A stretch of DNA of 64,000 bases from Entomospira culicis (GTDB taxonomy: Bacteria; Spirochaetota; Spirochaetia; WRBN01): NCBI RefSeq assembly GCF_028748145.1, contig NZ_CP118181.1:1550211-1614210 (forward strand), given 5' to 3'. Made by a program: the position numbers and the translations under genes. Within the stretch, counting starts at the first letter, position 1. The number at the start of each line of letters is the position of its first letter. The notes under the pieces were generated by a model. It was not told the DNA's origin and made no database searches. It worked only from the letters and a program-made list of their open reading frames with translations. This document shows, one piece after another, positions 8,633 through 17,500 of the stretch.

Positions 8633-9772
8633 TTAACGAGGAAGTTCTGCCATCGCCTGCGGAAGTGCGACCGACAAAGCCTCTAGTTGTGAGATCGGTG
8701 TCCATGGGCTGTAGGAGAAGCGTACGATTTCCCCTGCCTCTTTCATGGCGATACCTTGGGCCATCAGGGCACGTAGACGCTCTTTGTTGCCTCCCGAGCA
8801 GGCGCTGTTGGTGCCCACCATGATACCATGCTCGCTTAAATGGCGCACCACCACCTCACCGGGGAGGGGAGCAAAGCGCACCAAGTAATGATACATCGAT
8901 TTTTCTCTTGCCGTCGCCTCTTGATGGTAGACCACGCCACCAGCATCTGCCACCGCTTGGTAGAAAAGCGCTTGCTTGGCTTGCGCCTGCGTATCTCTCT
9001 CTTGGGAGACGCGGTGTAGCGCAAGCTCCAGCGTCTTCACACCAAACAAATTCTCCGTGCCCGATCGCATACCAAATTCCTGTCCACCCCCCTGCAGAAA
9101 TGCCTGCTTACTGCCACGCCAATAGAGCAACCCCACGCCCTTAGCTCCCCCAAGTTTATGCGCCGAAAGTGCCAAGGAGTCGCACCGCCAATGCGACACC
9201 TCCCCGTAGAGATGCCCCACTACCAACTGCGCCGCATCCACGTGCAAGTGGATCGATCGGCTCTGATGCTCGGCTTGATAGGCATCTAACACCTTACGGA
9301 TCGCGCTAATATCATTGATCGCCCCACTTTGATAATTGATCGCCATACAACAGAGCATGCGTACTTCTTTAGTCAGCAATTTTTGCAAGTCGAGGAGATC
9401 TAAACGACCCAATTTATCTACCTTGACAAATTTAATACTAAAGCCTGTTTGCTTCAACCAACGGTGATTCTCATACATCGAGGGGTGTTCTGCCTCGCTC
9501 ATGAGGATGGTACCCCTTGCCGGCGATCGCAAAAGCGAGAGCAACACAAGCTGATTCGCCTCGGTAGCGCCACTGGTAAAGATAAGATCGTCTGCCGGTA
9601 ACCCTAAGTACCGGCCAATTGCCTCTCGACTTATCGACAAAGCGCCTCTTGCTCGCTTACCCGCCTCGTGTAAACTAGAGGGGTTCGCAAAATACTCCAA
9701 CGCCACGCGATACGCCTCTTCTACAAAAATCTGCTCCAACATCGCCGTAGCGGCGCTATCAAAATATAACAT
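8633..9772 (-). CDS. nifS: Cysteine desulfurase (NifS/IscS family)
   Basis: A PLP enzyme that takes sulfur from cysteine for Fe-S clusters and tRNA thiolation. The start is MLYFDSAATAM; EAEHPS carries the catalytic His, the Schiff-base Lys is in ALSAHKLGGAKGVG (Lys206) and the active Cys in GTNSACSGG (Cys325). The length (379) is normal. An in-frame ATG at 9790 would add six residues, but a -10 hexamer covers 9786-9781, just past that ATG, so the start at 9772 is preferred. No IscU-like gene is adjacent; murI is divergent. Confidence 0.93.
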   Translation of the reverse strand: MLYFDSAATAMLEQIFVEEAYRVALEYFANPSSLHEAGKRARGALSISREAIGRYLGLPADDLIFTSGATEANQLVLLSLLRSPARGTILMSEAEHPSMYENHRWLKQTGFSIKFVKVDKLGRLDLLDLQKLLTKEVRMLCCMAINYQSGAINDISAIRKVLDAYQAEHQSRSIHLHVDAAQLVVGHLYGEVSHWRCDSLALSAHKLGGAKGVGLLYWRGSKQAFLQGGGQEFGMRSGTENLFGVKTLELALHRVSQERDTQAQAKQALFYQAVADAGGVVYHQEATAREKSMYHYLVRFAPLPGEVVVRHLSEHGIMVGTNSACSGGNKERLRALMAQGIAMKEAGEIVRFSYSPWTPISQLEALSVALPQAMAELPR

Positions 9773-9780
9773 ACCTTTCG

Positions 9781-9810
9781 ATTTTAGCATATTTATCCTA
9801 TCTTTGCCAA
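9781..9810 (-). promoter_or_regulatory. nifS promoter (leaderless type)
   Basis: TTGGCA (9810-9805), 18-base spacer, extended -10 TGCTAAAAT (hexamer 9786-9781), then 8 bases to ATG 9772. Confidence 0.5.
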
Positions 9811-9890
9811 GAATGCATTGACTAATCGGGTCTCTTTACGCTAAAATATCAGAAAAGAGGGGAGGAGCGTGAGCATCTTTTTTAAGTGTT

Positions 9891-9896
9891 TATAAT
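9891..9896 (+). promoter_or_regulatory. Putative -10 box of murI
   Basis: A perfect TATAAT ends 6 bases before the murI ATG. I see no good -35 hexamer at 16-18 bases, so this is weaker than the other cases. Confidence 0.4.
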
Positions 9897-9902
9897 AATT
9901 AT

Positions 9903-10697
9903 ATGACAAAAAATCACAATATATTAATTATCGACTCAGGCATCGGTGGATTACCCTATTTTACTTCCATTAAGCATCTCCTAGAAGCGCACGCGCTAGC
10001 CTGCACCATCGACTATCTTGCCGATAACGACGCTTTTCCCTACGGTGCCAAGAACGATAGTCAACTGCAAGCCCACTTACATACACTGGCTAACAAGCTC
10101 AAAGAGGCGCATAAGCATTACGATGTTATCGTTATCGCCTGTAATACCGCCAGCATCTATGGCAAAGAGATCTTCACCAAGCACCTGCCCAATACCCCCA
10201 TCCTCACGACCACGCCGACCCTCTGCATGCAGAATACCTCCAGTGAATCCTTTCTTCTGCTTGCCACCAGTGCGACTTGCCGTGCCTACCAGCACCTAGG
10301 CAACATCACCATCATTCCTGCCGATCCGCTAGTACGGTGGGTAGAAACGCTCTTTCCCCAAGCCTCACAAGCCGAGCGTATGAAGTACCTTGAAACGTTT
10401 GTCATCGAGCAAATTCCCATTCAACATCCAGCAACACTCATTTTGGGATGCACACACTTTTTACATATTAAAAATGATCTAGAAAAACTTCTGACCTCCC
10501 ACCACCTACAGATCGCCGAGACCACCCAAGCTCTTGCGCAAGAGCTCCTACAGACCCTTCTCCATCAAGGCGCAACCAAGGGCAAGGTACAGCTAGGAGA
10601 ACTCTATTTAACCCGGTATCTACCCGAAGATAAGGCATATTATCAAAAAATCGCAGGAGAATATCACTTTGAATTTAACAAACATCGGCTCTTTTAA
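9903..10697 (+). CDS. murI: Glutamate racemase
   Basis: MurI makes D-glutamate for peptidoglycan. The 264-residue protein has the three family motifs: IIDSGIGGLPYF (residues 9-20, with the catalytic Asp/Ser), IACNTAS with Cys80, and LGCTHF with Cys183, the two catalytic cysteines. No Shine-Dalgarno sequence precedes the ATG; TATAAT lies 6 bases upstream. Its 3' end overlaps the ung start by 29 bases, so the two genes are coupled. Confidence 0.94.
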   Translation: MTKNHNILIIDSGIGGLPYFTSIKHLLEAHALACTIDYLADNDAFPYGAKNDSQLQAHLHTLANKLKEAHKHYDVIVIACNTASIYGKEIFTKHLPNTPILTTTPTLCMQNTSSESFLLLATSATCRAYQHLGNITIIPADPLVRWVETLFPQASQAERMKYLETFVIEQIPIQHPATLILGCTHFLHIKNDLEKLLTSHHLQIAETTQALAQELLQTLLHQGATKGKVQLGELYLTRYLPEDKAYYQKIAGEYHFEFNKHRLF

Positions 10698-11448
10698 TCA
10701 CAAACACCATCCGCTCAATTACCCCGTTCACCCTGAATGGCGCACGCTCTTTGTCGAGCTATCCGAGAAGCAATGGTTTCAGCTCCTTCTTAAAGAGATT
10801 GAGCATGCTTATGCAACCCTAAGCATTGCACCCCAAGAGAAGTACTTGTGGCGCGCCTTTGAGCTTACCCCACGTGCGCAACTCAAAGGGATTATTTTGG
10901 GGCAAGATCCTTATCCGAACATCGAATACGCTAATGGTCTAGCCTTTAGTGTCGATCCCGGATTAACGATTCCTGCATCACTACGCAATATCTTTTTTGA
11001 ACTCAACCGCTCGCATGAGATTCCCGTCTCCACCCATGGCGATCTCTCCAACTGGGCAAAACAAGGACTTCTCCTACTCAATACCGTCCTAACGCTTGAT
11101 CTTTCCACAAAAAAGAATCCGAAAAACATCTCAGAAGAACTCTGGACGCGCCTGAATCAAAGCATTATTCATTATATCCTCGAGGAGAAAACCCCCGAAC
11201 TCATTTTTATGCTTGCCATGGGCAAAAAGGCGCAAAAGGCGGCAAAAACCTTCTTGCTAGCCGACAACCTGCATATTATTAGTACGCCCCACCCATCGCC
11301 ACTGGCAGCCATTGGGCGTAGCGCAACGCCCTTTATTGGCTGTGGTTGTTTTTGTGAGATTGACGCTTTTCTACAAAAACATCAACAAGCCAGCATTACT
11401 TGGTCTCTTGACGCACTCGACGCACAAAAGGATAACCGTCCTCACTAA
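10669..11448 (+). CDS. ung: Uracil-DNA glycosylase, family 1
   Basis: Ung removes uracil from DNA in base excision repair. The water-activating Asp80 is in LGQDPYPN, the LLLLNTVLTLD segment is present, and the catalytic His motif is HPSPLA near residue 206. The protein is 259 residues, slightly long at the N-terminus. The ATG at 10669 lies inside the murI frame; a shorter non-ATG start close to the murI stop cannot be excluded. The 3' end overlaps the convergent NYN gene by 53 bases. Confidence 0.93.
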   Translation: MNLTNIGSFNHKHHPLNYPVHPEWRTLFVELSEKQWFQLLLKEIEHAYATLSIAPQEKYLWRAFELTPRAQLKGIILGQDPYPNIEYANGLAFSVDPGLTIPASLRNIFFELNRSHEIPVSTHGDLSNWAKQGLLLLNTVLTLDLSTKKNPKNISEELWTRLNQSIIHYILEEKTPELIFMLAMGKKAQKAAKTFLLADNLHIISTPHPSPLAAIGRSATPFIGCGCFCEIDAFLQKHQQASITWSLDALDAQKDNRPH

Positions 11449-12451
11449 TCTTCGTCTCCACGATGCCACGTACTTCGGCGTTCTGAATAAACTTCTTCAA
11501 TTTAGAGAAGCCTAGCTCCTGTAAATTAACGCCTCGGTTTGACAAGAGAATGCCCAAGTGATTATAGCCATGCCAGCCGTCGTGCTCACTATTTTCCTTG
11601 AGTTCATCTAGCTTGATAAGCTCTTCATCTAGTGCAATTAGCGCTGCCTGTAACGATCCTGGGGCGCTATTTCCACGCGTATTACCATTGTTACGGGAGA
11701 CCACCTCGCGTGAGCCGCTCTCGGAGCGTTGAATGGTGATAAATCCAGCAGATCCTGCGGCCATGACAAAATGGCTAAAGCGTTTAAAGCCCAAATCGCT
11801 CTCGTTAAATTCGCGATTGAGCATCTTCATCTGGATCTTTACTGCACTAAAAGGCGTACTCTTGCCCTGATTCTTCAACATATCAGCAGCCTCGGCCAAC
11901 TGTTGAAACCAATACTCTCTGCTCTCTTTTACCTTGGATACGGCAACTTCCTCGTCCTCATCATCATCGTCTTTGCTAGCCAAGAGTTCGCGATAGTCGG
12001 TAAAGCCGTCGGCAAGGGCAAGGAGATCTTGAGGGGCGCGCTTCATATCGTAAATGACATGGATCATCTTACCATTTTTACGCATGGTTTGCAGGAGCGG
12101 ACGAAAGTCGCTATCGCCGGTTACCACAATAAAGACATTGATATGTCCATAAAATTGAAGCAACTCCATCGCGTCGCTCACTAGCGCCATATCGGCCGAA
12201 TTCTTTCCCTTACCCCCATTGCCCCCCTTGTGAGGCGTGTGCGTAAGCTTAAATTGACGTTCGCTAAGGCTACGGCTTAGCTTAGCAAACTTGGGAATCG
12301 ACCAATCAGCATAGGCAAAGCTCACTGCTACCCGACCAAATCCTTCGGCAAATTCGCCGATCCCTTCCATCAATAAGGTATCGTTATTGGGTGGGGTGAT
12401 ATTCTCAATATCCCACAAAATAGCTACACCATGAGGCATCTCTTTATTCAT
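11396..12451 (-). CDS. NYN-domain (LabA/DUF88-type) protein with LOTUS/OST-HTH domains
   Basis: A 351-residue putative RNA-binding ribonuclease. Residues about 7-155 form a NYN (PIN-like) domain: VAILWDIENI gives the first acidic site, NSADMALVSDAMEL the second, and VVTGDSDFRPLL the third. Residues about 185-250 and 285-345 look like two OST-HTH/LOTUS modules (STPFSAVKIQMKMLNREF; FSKLKKFIQNAEVRGIV) separated by a polar linker. An acidic stretch (SKDDDDEDEE) follows the NYN domain. It lies 45 bases downstream of infA on the same strand, which suggests a role in RNA or translation. Its 3' end overlaps ung. The ribosome-binding site is weak. Confidence 0.85.
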   Translation of the reverse strand: MNKEMPHGVAILWDIENITPPNNDTLLMEGIGEFAEGFGRVAVSFAYADWSIPKFAKLSRSLSERQFKLTHTPHKGGNGGKGKNSADMALVSDAMELLQFYGHINVFIVVTGDSDFRPLLQTMRKNGKMIHVIYDMKRAPQDLLALADGFTDYRELLASKDDDDEDEEVAVSKVKESREYWFQQLAEAADMLKNQGKSTPFSAVKIQMKMLNREFNESDLGFKRFSHFVMAAGSAGFITIQRSESGSREVVSRNNGNTRGNSAPGSLQAALIALDEELIKLDELKENSEHDGWHGYNHLGILLSNRGVNLQELGFSKLKKFIQNAEVRGIVETKISEDGYPFVRRVRQETK

Positions 12452-12496
12452 AGTTTATTCTCGATTTTAAAATTAAAATTTTAAAGGATAAGAGCT

Positions 12497-12718
12497 CTAA
12501 CGTTCGCGGAAAATGATGCGACCTTGTGTCAAGTCGTAAGGAGATAGCGCCACCTTCACCCGATCACCGGGAACAATACGAATATAGTGCTTGCGCATAC
12601 GCCCCGAGAGATAGGTCATCACAACGTGCCCATTATCGAGCTTAACTTTAAAATTGGTATTCGGCAGTGCATCGGTTACGACACCCTCTACCTCAATTGC
12701 TTCTTCTTTTTGCGACAA
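12497..12718 (-). CDS. infA: Translation initiation factor IF-1
   Basis: A 73-residue S1-fold protein that matches IF-1 along its length: [18 protein letters not shown], then [19 protein letters not shown] and [13 protein letters not shown]. It binds the 30S A site during initiation. The start codon is TTG (12718-12716) with GAGGTGG four bases upstream; no ATG gives a normal N-terminus. A TTG start on infA is unusual. The NYN-LOTUS gene follows. Confidence 0.95.
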   Translation of the reverse strand: MSQKEEAIEVEGVVTDALPNTNFKVKLDNGHVVMTYLSGRMRKHYIRIVPGDRVKVALSPYDLTQGRIIFRER

Positions 12719-12778
12719 AATGCCACCTCATCTTTTCATTTAATAATCTCTAAGAAATCTTATCATCTCTTCTCCTCT

Positions 12779-12808
12779 AGTCTACTCGTTTTTGAGACTA
12801 AAAGTCAA
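12779..12808 (-). promoter_or_regulatory. infA promoter
   Basis: TTGACT (12808-12803), 18-base spacer, TAGACT (12784-12779). This leaves a leader of about 50 bases with a GAGGTGG site before the TTG start. Confidence 0.55.
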
Positions 12809-12908
12809 TTATCTACGTCGCTTTTTCGTACACTTTTACGCATAACCACAAAAAATATCGACAAAATAGCCCTTACGTCTTCTCTTTATAGCATGGAGCG
12901 TCGAAAAT

Positions 12909-14144
12909 TTGATTATGATGAAATTATCTACCTTGCCAAAATTTCTCAGCCTCTCTCTCTTTTTTAGTGGATTCCTTCTCTTGCTCTCGGCACAAGAGCT
13001 CTCAACGGTGCGTATTCTCAGGCCAGAGGACATCAAAATTTTTCGGCTAGACCCAAGCAAAGATGGCTTTGATCTCTTTGTGCGAAAAAGAGATGGCGTA
13101 GAGTCGATCATGCTCACCGACTCCACCGTCGACCTGCAAGGCCTCTACGATAACTTTGCCCTACGCGCCTACGACCCCGACCCCACCTATGCAAATGAGC
13201 ATCGCAACCTAGGCGATCGTACCATCGCTCTCTCCGACGGAAGCTACTTTCTGGTTACCTCTACCGCGCAAGTCTTTAAGCCCCTTGGCGATGACGAATG
13301 GTTTCACCTCTTTGTGCCCAGCGCCGTGGTCTTTGGCTATCCACGCCCCGGCAGTAGAGAGGGGCAGATGGAATTTATCGACGACTTTTGGCTCAACATC
13401 CGCACCTTTACCGCGCCCAACGCCACCTATAACACCGCCCTCCCCGATCGTGGCTTTCGTGATAACCCCTACCATATCCGCTTCCAAAAAGTCGCGCCCA
13501 AAACCGATTCCATCACACCCCTTAGCCAACTCGCCAAGCAAACAGGGGGAACCTTCCATACCAATCTCGAAAAAGGGGAAGATTTCATCGCTACGCTAGA
13601 GCAGATCTTCGCAGCTATCCCCGCCACTGGCACGACCAAAGTCGTCTTTGCCATCGACACCACCGTGAGTATGAAACAAGTGATGCCCTACGTGCAAAGA
13701 GAATTTCTGCCCACGCTCATTCAAGAACTACAACAAAAACCGATCCAGATCGGCTTTGTCCTCTACCGCGACTACGAAGATGCGCGCAAAGGGGCGTATC
13801 TTACCAAGATTTTGGGGACAGGCTTTACCCGCGATGCCAAGGTGATTGAACAGCACATCAAGAGCATTACGGTAGGCGGTGGACACGATATTCCCGAGGC
13901 AGTGTACGAGGCAATTGAGCGCGCGGTGCAAGATTTCGACTGGAGCGGTGCGCAAAATCGAATCATCATCCAAATTGGCGACGCGCCTCCCCACCCCACG
14001 CCCAAGAGTCGCCAAATACGCACGCCCGAAGGGAAATTCATCACCATTTTTGGCCCCACCCAAGAGCAAACTATCGCCATGGCAAAGGCAAAAGGCATCA
14101 CGCTTATCACCTACCTGCTACCCACCAACGCCGACTATCACTAA
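12909..14144 (+). CDS. Secreted von Willebrand factor A-domain protein
   Basis: A protein of about 410 residues with an N-terminal signal peptide (hydrophobic run LSLSLFFSGFLLLLSAQ), a beta-rich N-terminal half I do not recognise, and a C-terminal vWA domain from about residue 240. The MIDAS motif is VFAIDTTVSM (D-x-T-x-S variant of DxSxS), followed by an IGFVLYRDYED segment and IIIQIGDAPPHP. It is likely periplasmic or surface-attached and binds a protein partner or metal. TTG at 12909 has GGAG 10 bases upstream; ATG 12915 or 12918 are alternatives with poorer spacing. The small membrane protein follows 31 bases later. Confidence 0.8.
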   Translation: MIMMKLSTLPKFLSLSLFFSGFLLLLSAQELSTVRILRPEDIKIFRLDPSKDGFDLFVRKRDGVESIMLTDSTVDLQGLYDNFALRAYDPDPTYANEHRNLGDRTIALSDGSYFLVTSTAQVFKPLGDDEWFHLFVPSAVVFGYPRPGSREGQMEFIDDFWLNIRTFTAPNATYNTALPDRGFRDNPYHIRFQKVAPKTDSITPLSQLAKQTGGTFHTNLEKGEDFIATLEQIFAAIPATGTTKVVFAIDTTVSMKQVMPYVQREFLPTLIQELQQKPIQIGFVLYRDYEDARKGAYLTKILGTGFTRDAKVIEQHIKSITVGGGHDIPEAVYEAIERAVQDFDWSGAQNRIIIQIGDAPPHPTPKSRQIRTPEGKFITIFGPTQEQTIAMAKAKGITLITYLLPTNADYH

Positions 14145-14175
14145 GAAAAAGTATATCATCCAAGGAGATCAATTG

Positions 14176-14424
14176 ATGTTGAAAAAGATAAGAGCTACAC
14201 TATTAGCACTACCTAAAGCATGGAGAATCGTACTATTATTCCTTGTAACATTTTTGTTTATTCTTTTTGTAGTTCTTCCCATATTCTATAAGCTCGGCGA
14301 GTTAATCTATAAAGATGATTGGTATCCCACCAAGTCAACATGGTTAGAGCCTCTTCTGCTTGTTCCAAGTATTACATTATTGTGGTTATTAGGAAAGTGG
14401 TTAAAATTAGACGAAAAGAAGTAG
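14176..14424 (+). CDS. Small two-span membrane protein, unknown function
   Basis: An 82-residue protein starting at ATG 14176 with AAGGAG 7 bases upstream. It has a basic N-terminus, two predicted spans (IVLLFLVTFLFILFVVLPIF near residues 17-36; LEPLLLVPSITLLWLLG near 55-72) and a lysine-rich C-terminal tail. It is AT-rich compared with its neighbours. It follows the vWA gene closely and may be co-transcribed. I recognise no family. Confidence 0.7.
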   Translation: MLKKIRATLLALPKAWRIVLLFLVTFLFILFVVLPIFYKLGELIYKDDWYPTKSTWLEPLLLVPSITLLWLLGKWLKLDEKK

Positions 14425-14442
14425 CTTTTTTCTAAACAATAA

Positions 14443-14460
14443 ATGTGGGTTTACCCCCAT
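14443..14460. repeat. Small inverted repeat before recB
   Basis: Arms ATGTGGGT and ACCCCCAT (one mismatch) around TT. A related G5/C5 hairpin lies after recB at 18326-18340, in a similar AAATG-G-run context. There is no good T-run, so a terminator role is uncertain. Confidence 0.4.
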
Positions 14461-14562
14461 ATTGGCTTAGTTTTATGCCAAAGTTAAGTAACGCATTTCA
14501 ACGTAATAGCTTGATACTTGCGCCGATTCTCCTAAAAAATACTTCCGTCTTAGCCTATTTTG

Positions 14563-14571
14563 TGCTACAAT
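14563..14571 (+). promoter_or_regulatory. Extended -10 of recB (leaderless type)
   Basis: TGCTACAAT, an extended -10 element, ends 6 bases before ATG 14578. The -35 position at 17 bases reads TTCCGT, which is weak. No Shine-Dalgarno sequence precedes the ATG. Confidence 0.5.
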
Positions 14572-14577
14572 AGTCGC

Positions 14578-17500
14578 ATGAGTAAGAATTCTTATGTCGA
14601 CTTAGACCTCACCCAGCCCGCCGCCCTCAACGCATCTGCCGGCACGGGCAAGACCTACAGCCTTATCCGCCTTGCGCTCCTCTACCTGCTAAAGAAGGAT
14701 AATCCCCCCACTATCCAGCAGATTCTCCTAGTTACCTTCACCAACAAGGCCACCGCCGAGCTTCGCCATCGCCTGCGTGAGTTGCTCAAAGGTCTGCTCC
14801 ACCCCAGCGACGAGACCGAACTAAAACAGTTTTGTGAGGAGCATCGCGCCTTTTTGGAGCGTGAGGACTACCATATCGAGAACGACCGACCCGAAATCAG
14901 AGAGTGCCTCGAGCGTGCCTATGCCAATCTCGACGAAGCGCCGATCTACACCATCCACAGTTTTTGTCAATATTTATTGCGCGCCTATCCCTTTGAGAGT
15001 AGACAGAATTTTCACTTTGCGCTGGTCAACAACCAAGCCATTCTCGAGCAACTGCTCTACGACTTCTTTCGCCAGCAAGAGCAAGCCATCAATCCACGCA
15101 TCCACCTTGCCTATCGTTGTTACACCCGTTCTTACAAATTTTTCAAGAACGACCTCGAGAAGCTACTCCTTGAAAAGTCAGAGCGATACGAAGATAGTCC
15201 CCTCATCCAAGCGCTCAAGGAGGAGCTTCGCACCAATCTCATCCACCCCGATCCAGACGAGCGCAATCGGGTATGGGAGATCTATCAAGCCTATCAACAA
15301 GGTAACCATGAACTCAACGCCATAGTGGAGGCGCTCCGTGCCACGGCTATCCCACCCACAGAAGAAGATAATAAAGTGCTATGGCAGGAGCTTAAACGCA
15401 TCGATCCGCGCGATCTCTACGCCCTAATGGACATCCTCGCGCAAATCCCACCCAAAAGTAAGGGAGATTTTACTACGTTAATCGATCAACTCGCAAAGCT
15501 TAATCTCTATCACCTAGAAAATGGTAAAAAATCAAAAATTCCCTTCTTTAACGCGATGAAGGCGACGTTGCTTGCCGAGATTGTCGATTTTATCCAGAAA
15601 AAGCACCCGCAGCAACGCCAAGAGCAGGCGCAGTTGCGTTTTAATGATTTGATCGACGATGTTTATCAACTGCTTGCCCATGAGCAGGCCAATGAATCAT
15701 TTGTTAGCGCGATTCGTCGCAATTTTCGCGTGGCGCTCATTGACGAATTTCAAGATACCGACCACAAGCAGTGGGCAATCTTTAAGCGCCTCTTTAGCCC
15801 CAGCCCCAACCCCAACGATCCGACAGACCACACCTATCTGCTCATTGGCGACCCCAAGCAGTCGATCTACCGTTTTCGCGGGGCGAACCTTCAAACCTAT
15901 CTCACCGCGATGCAGAGCGTTCCACAAGATAATATCTGTACGCTTGCCAACAACTATCGCTCTAATGCACAGGTTATCAAGGCGATTAACCAACTCTTTG
16001 CGCCCCTCTTTTGCGAGCAAGATTACGCATCCGTCAACGCAGAAAACAAAGAAGCGCTCATGCTTATGAAAAACGACAAACCCTGCACCGCAGGCATCAC
16101 CTTGCTTACACCTACCCTAGCTGCGGAGGCAAAGCCTATCGGCAGTAAAGAGAGCATTAGAGCGACGGCGCAAGAACTCCTCGTGCAACAGATTCATACC
16201 CTGCTCGATCCTGCCAATGGCTACGAGCTCTACAACCCCAAGACACAAAAATCACGAAAATTAGAGCCCAGCGACATCGCCTGTCTCACCGAGACCCACA
16301 AGGAGGGGAGCGATCTTAAAGAGGCGCTCTATCGTCTCAATATTCATGCCGTCAACATCTCCAACCAGAGCCTCTTTGCCAGCCAAGAGTTTCTCTTTTT
16401 GCAACTCTTCCTCCAAGCGCTCATCGCTTTACACGCCAAGGGTACCGCGGTAAATGAGTTCTTCTACCATCACTTCCTCCACACCTTCCGCCAAAAGCAT
16501 CCGCAAGATGGCTACGCGCGTCTGGTAGGCAAGCTCGAAACGGCAAAGGCGTTGCTCCAAAAGCACTCGATCTTGCGCGCCTTCGATCAGATCTTAACAA
16601 AATGTGATATCATGCGCTCCCAGCTCGCCCAGCCCTACGACGGCGAACGTTTCTTTATTAATATTCGCCACCTCGAGGATCTCCTCATCGACATTGGCAG
16701 AAGTACCGCGCTCACCAACCCAACGGCGATTCTCCACGCCCTCCAAGCGATGATTGACAAAGCCGAAGCCCAAGACGAGAGCAATAATGAAAAGACCTTG
16801 CGTCTGGAGCACGACGAAAATGCCCTACAAATCCTCACCGCGCACAAAGCCAAAGGCCTTGAGTTCCCCATCGTCTTTAGCCTCGTAGGCATCACCAATC
16901 TAAACGAAATAAAAAGCAAGCCATCGCTCGCCTACATGGACGAACAGGGCAAGCAAGGCTATCGCTACGGCATCGACGCAACCTTTGTCCAGATGCACAC
17001 CCAACAAGAACTCGACGAAAAAAAACGCCTCTTTTACGTTGCCTGCACCCGCGCCCAGAGCCACCTCTACCTACCCTATCTCTTTGTAAAAGATCCCGTG
17101 CCCTTTGTGCAATTTTTGCAACAATTTTTAGATCTAAAGGAACCCGAACTAGAAGTAAATGCCAAAGGAATAAAAGTAACCGGCGCTGCTGTAAAACAGG
17201 CTACGCAACGTCATGAAGCAATAGAAGATGCCCTTAAGGGACTCCCCGCTGCCTTTGCCTATCTTGATATCGATACGGAGATAATGCTCGCGCCTCTGTC
17301 GCAAGAAAAAGCGACACGATCCAATCCGCAATTTATCCCTGCCTCGCTAGATATCCAGATAAAAGATCGCATGCGCGCAACCCATAGCTACACCTCGCTC
17401 ACCAAAAACCTCAAGCGTACCGCTAGTGCTAGCGAACCTGAAGATGATCAGAGCGATGCCGAAACATTGCTGTGGGAGGATAACGAGACCCCAGCCGTTG

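Noticed and set aside
13879-14424. 181-codon frame across the end of the vWA gene
   Set aside because: Only its last 82 codons are likely real; they start at ATG 14176 with a good ribosome-binding site. The upstream part is the vWA gene in another frame.
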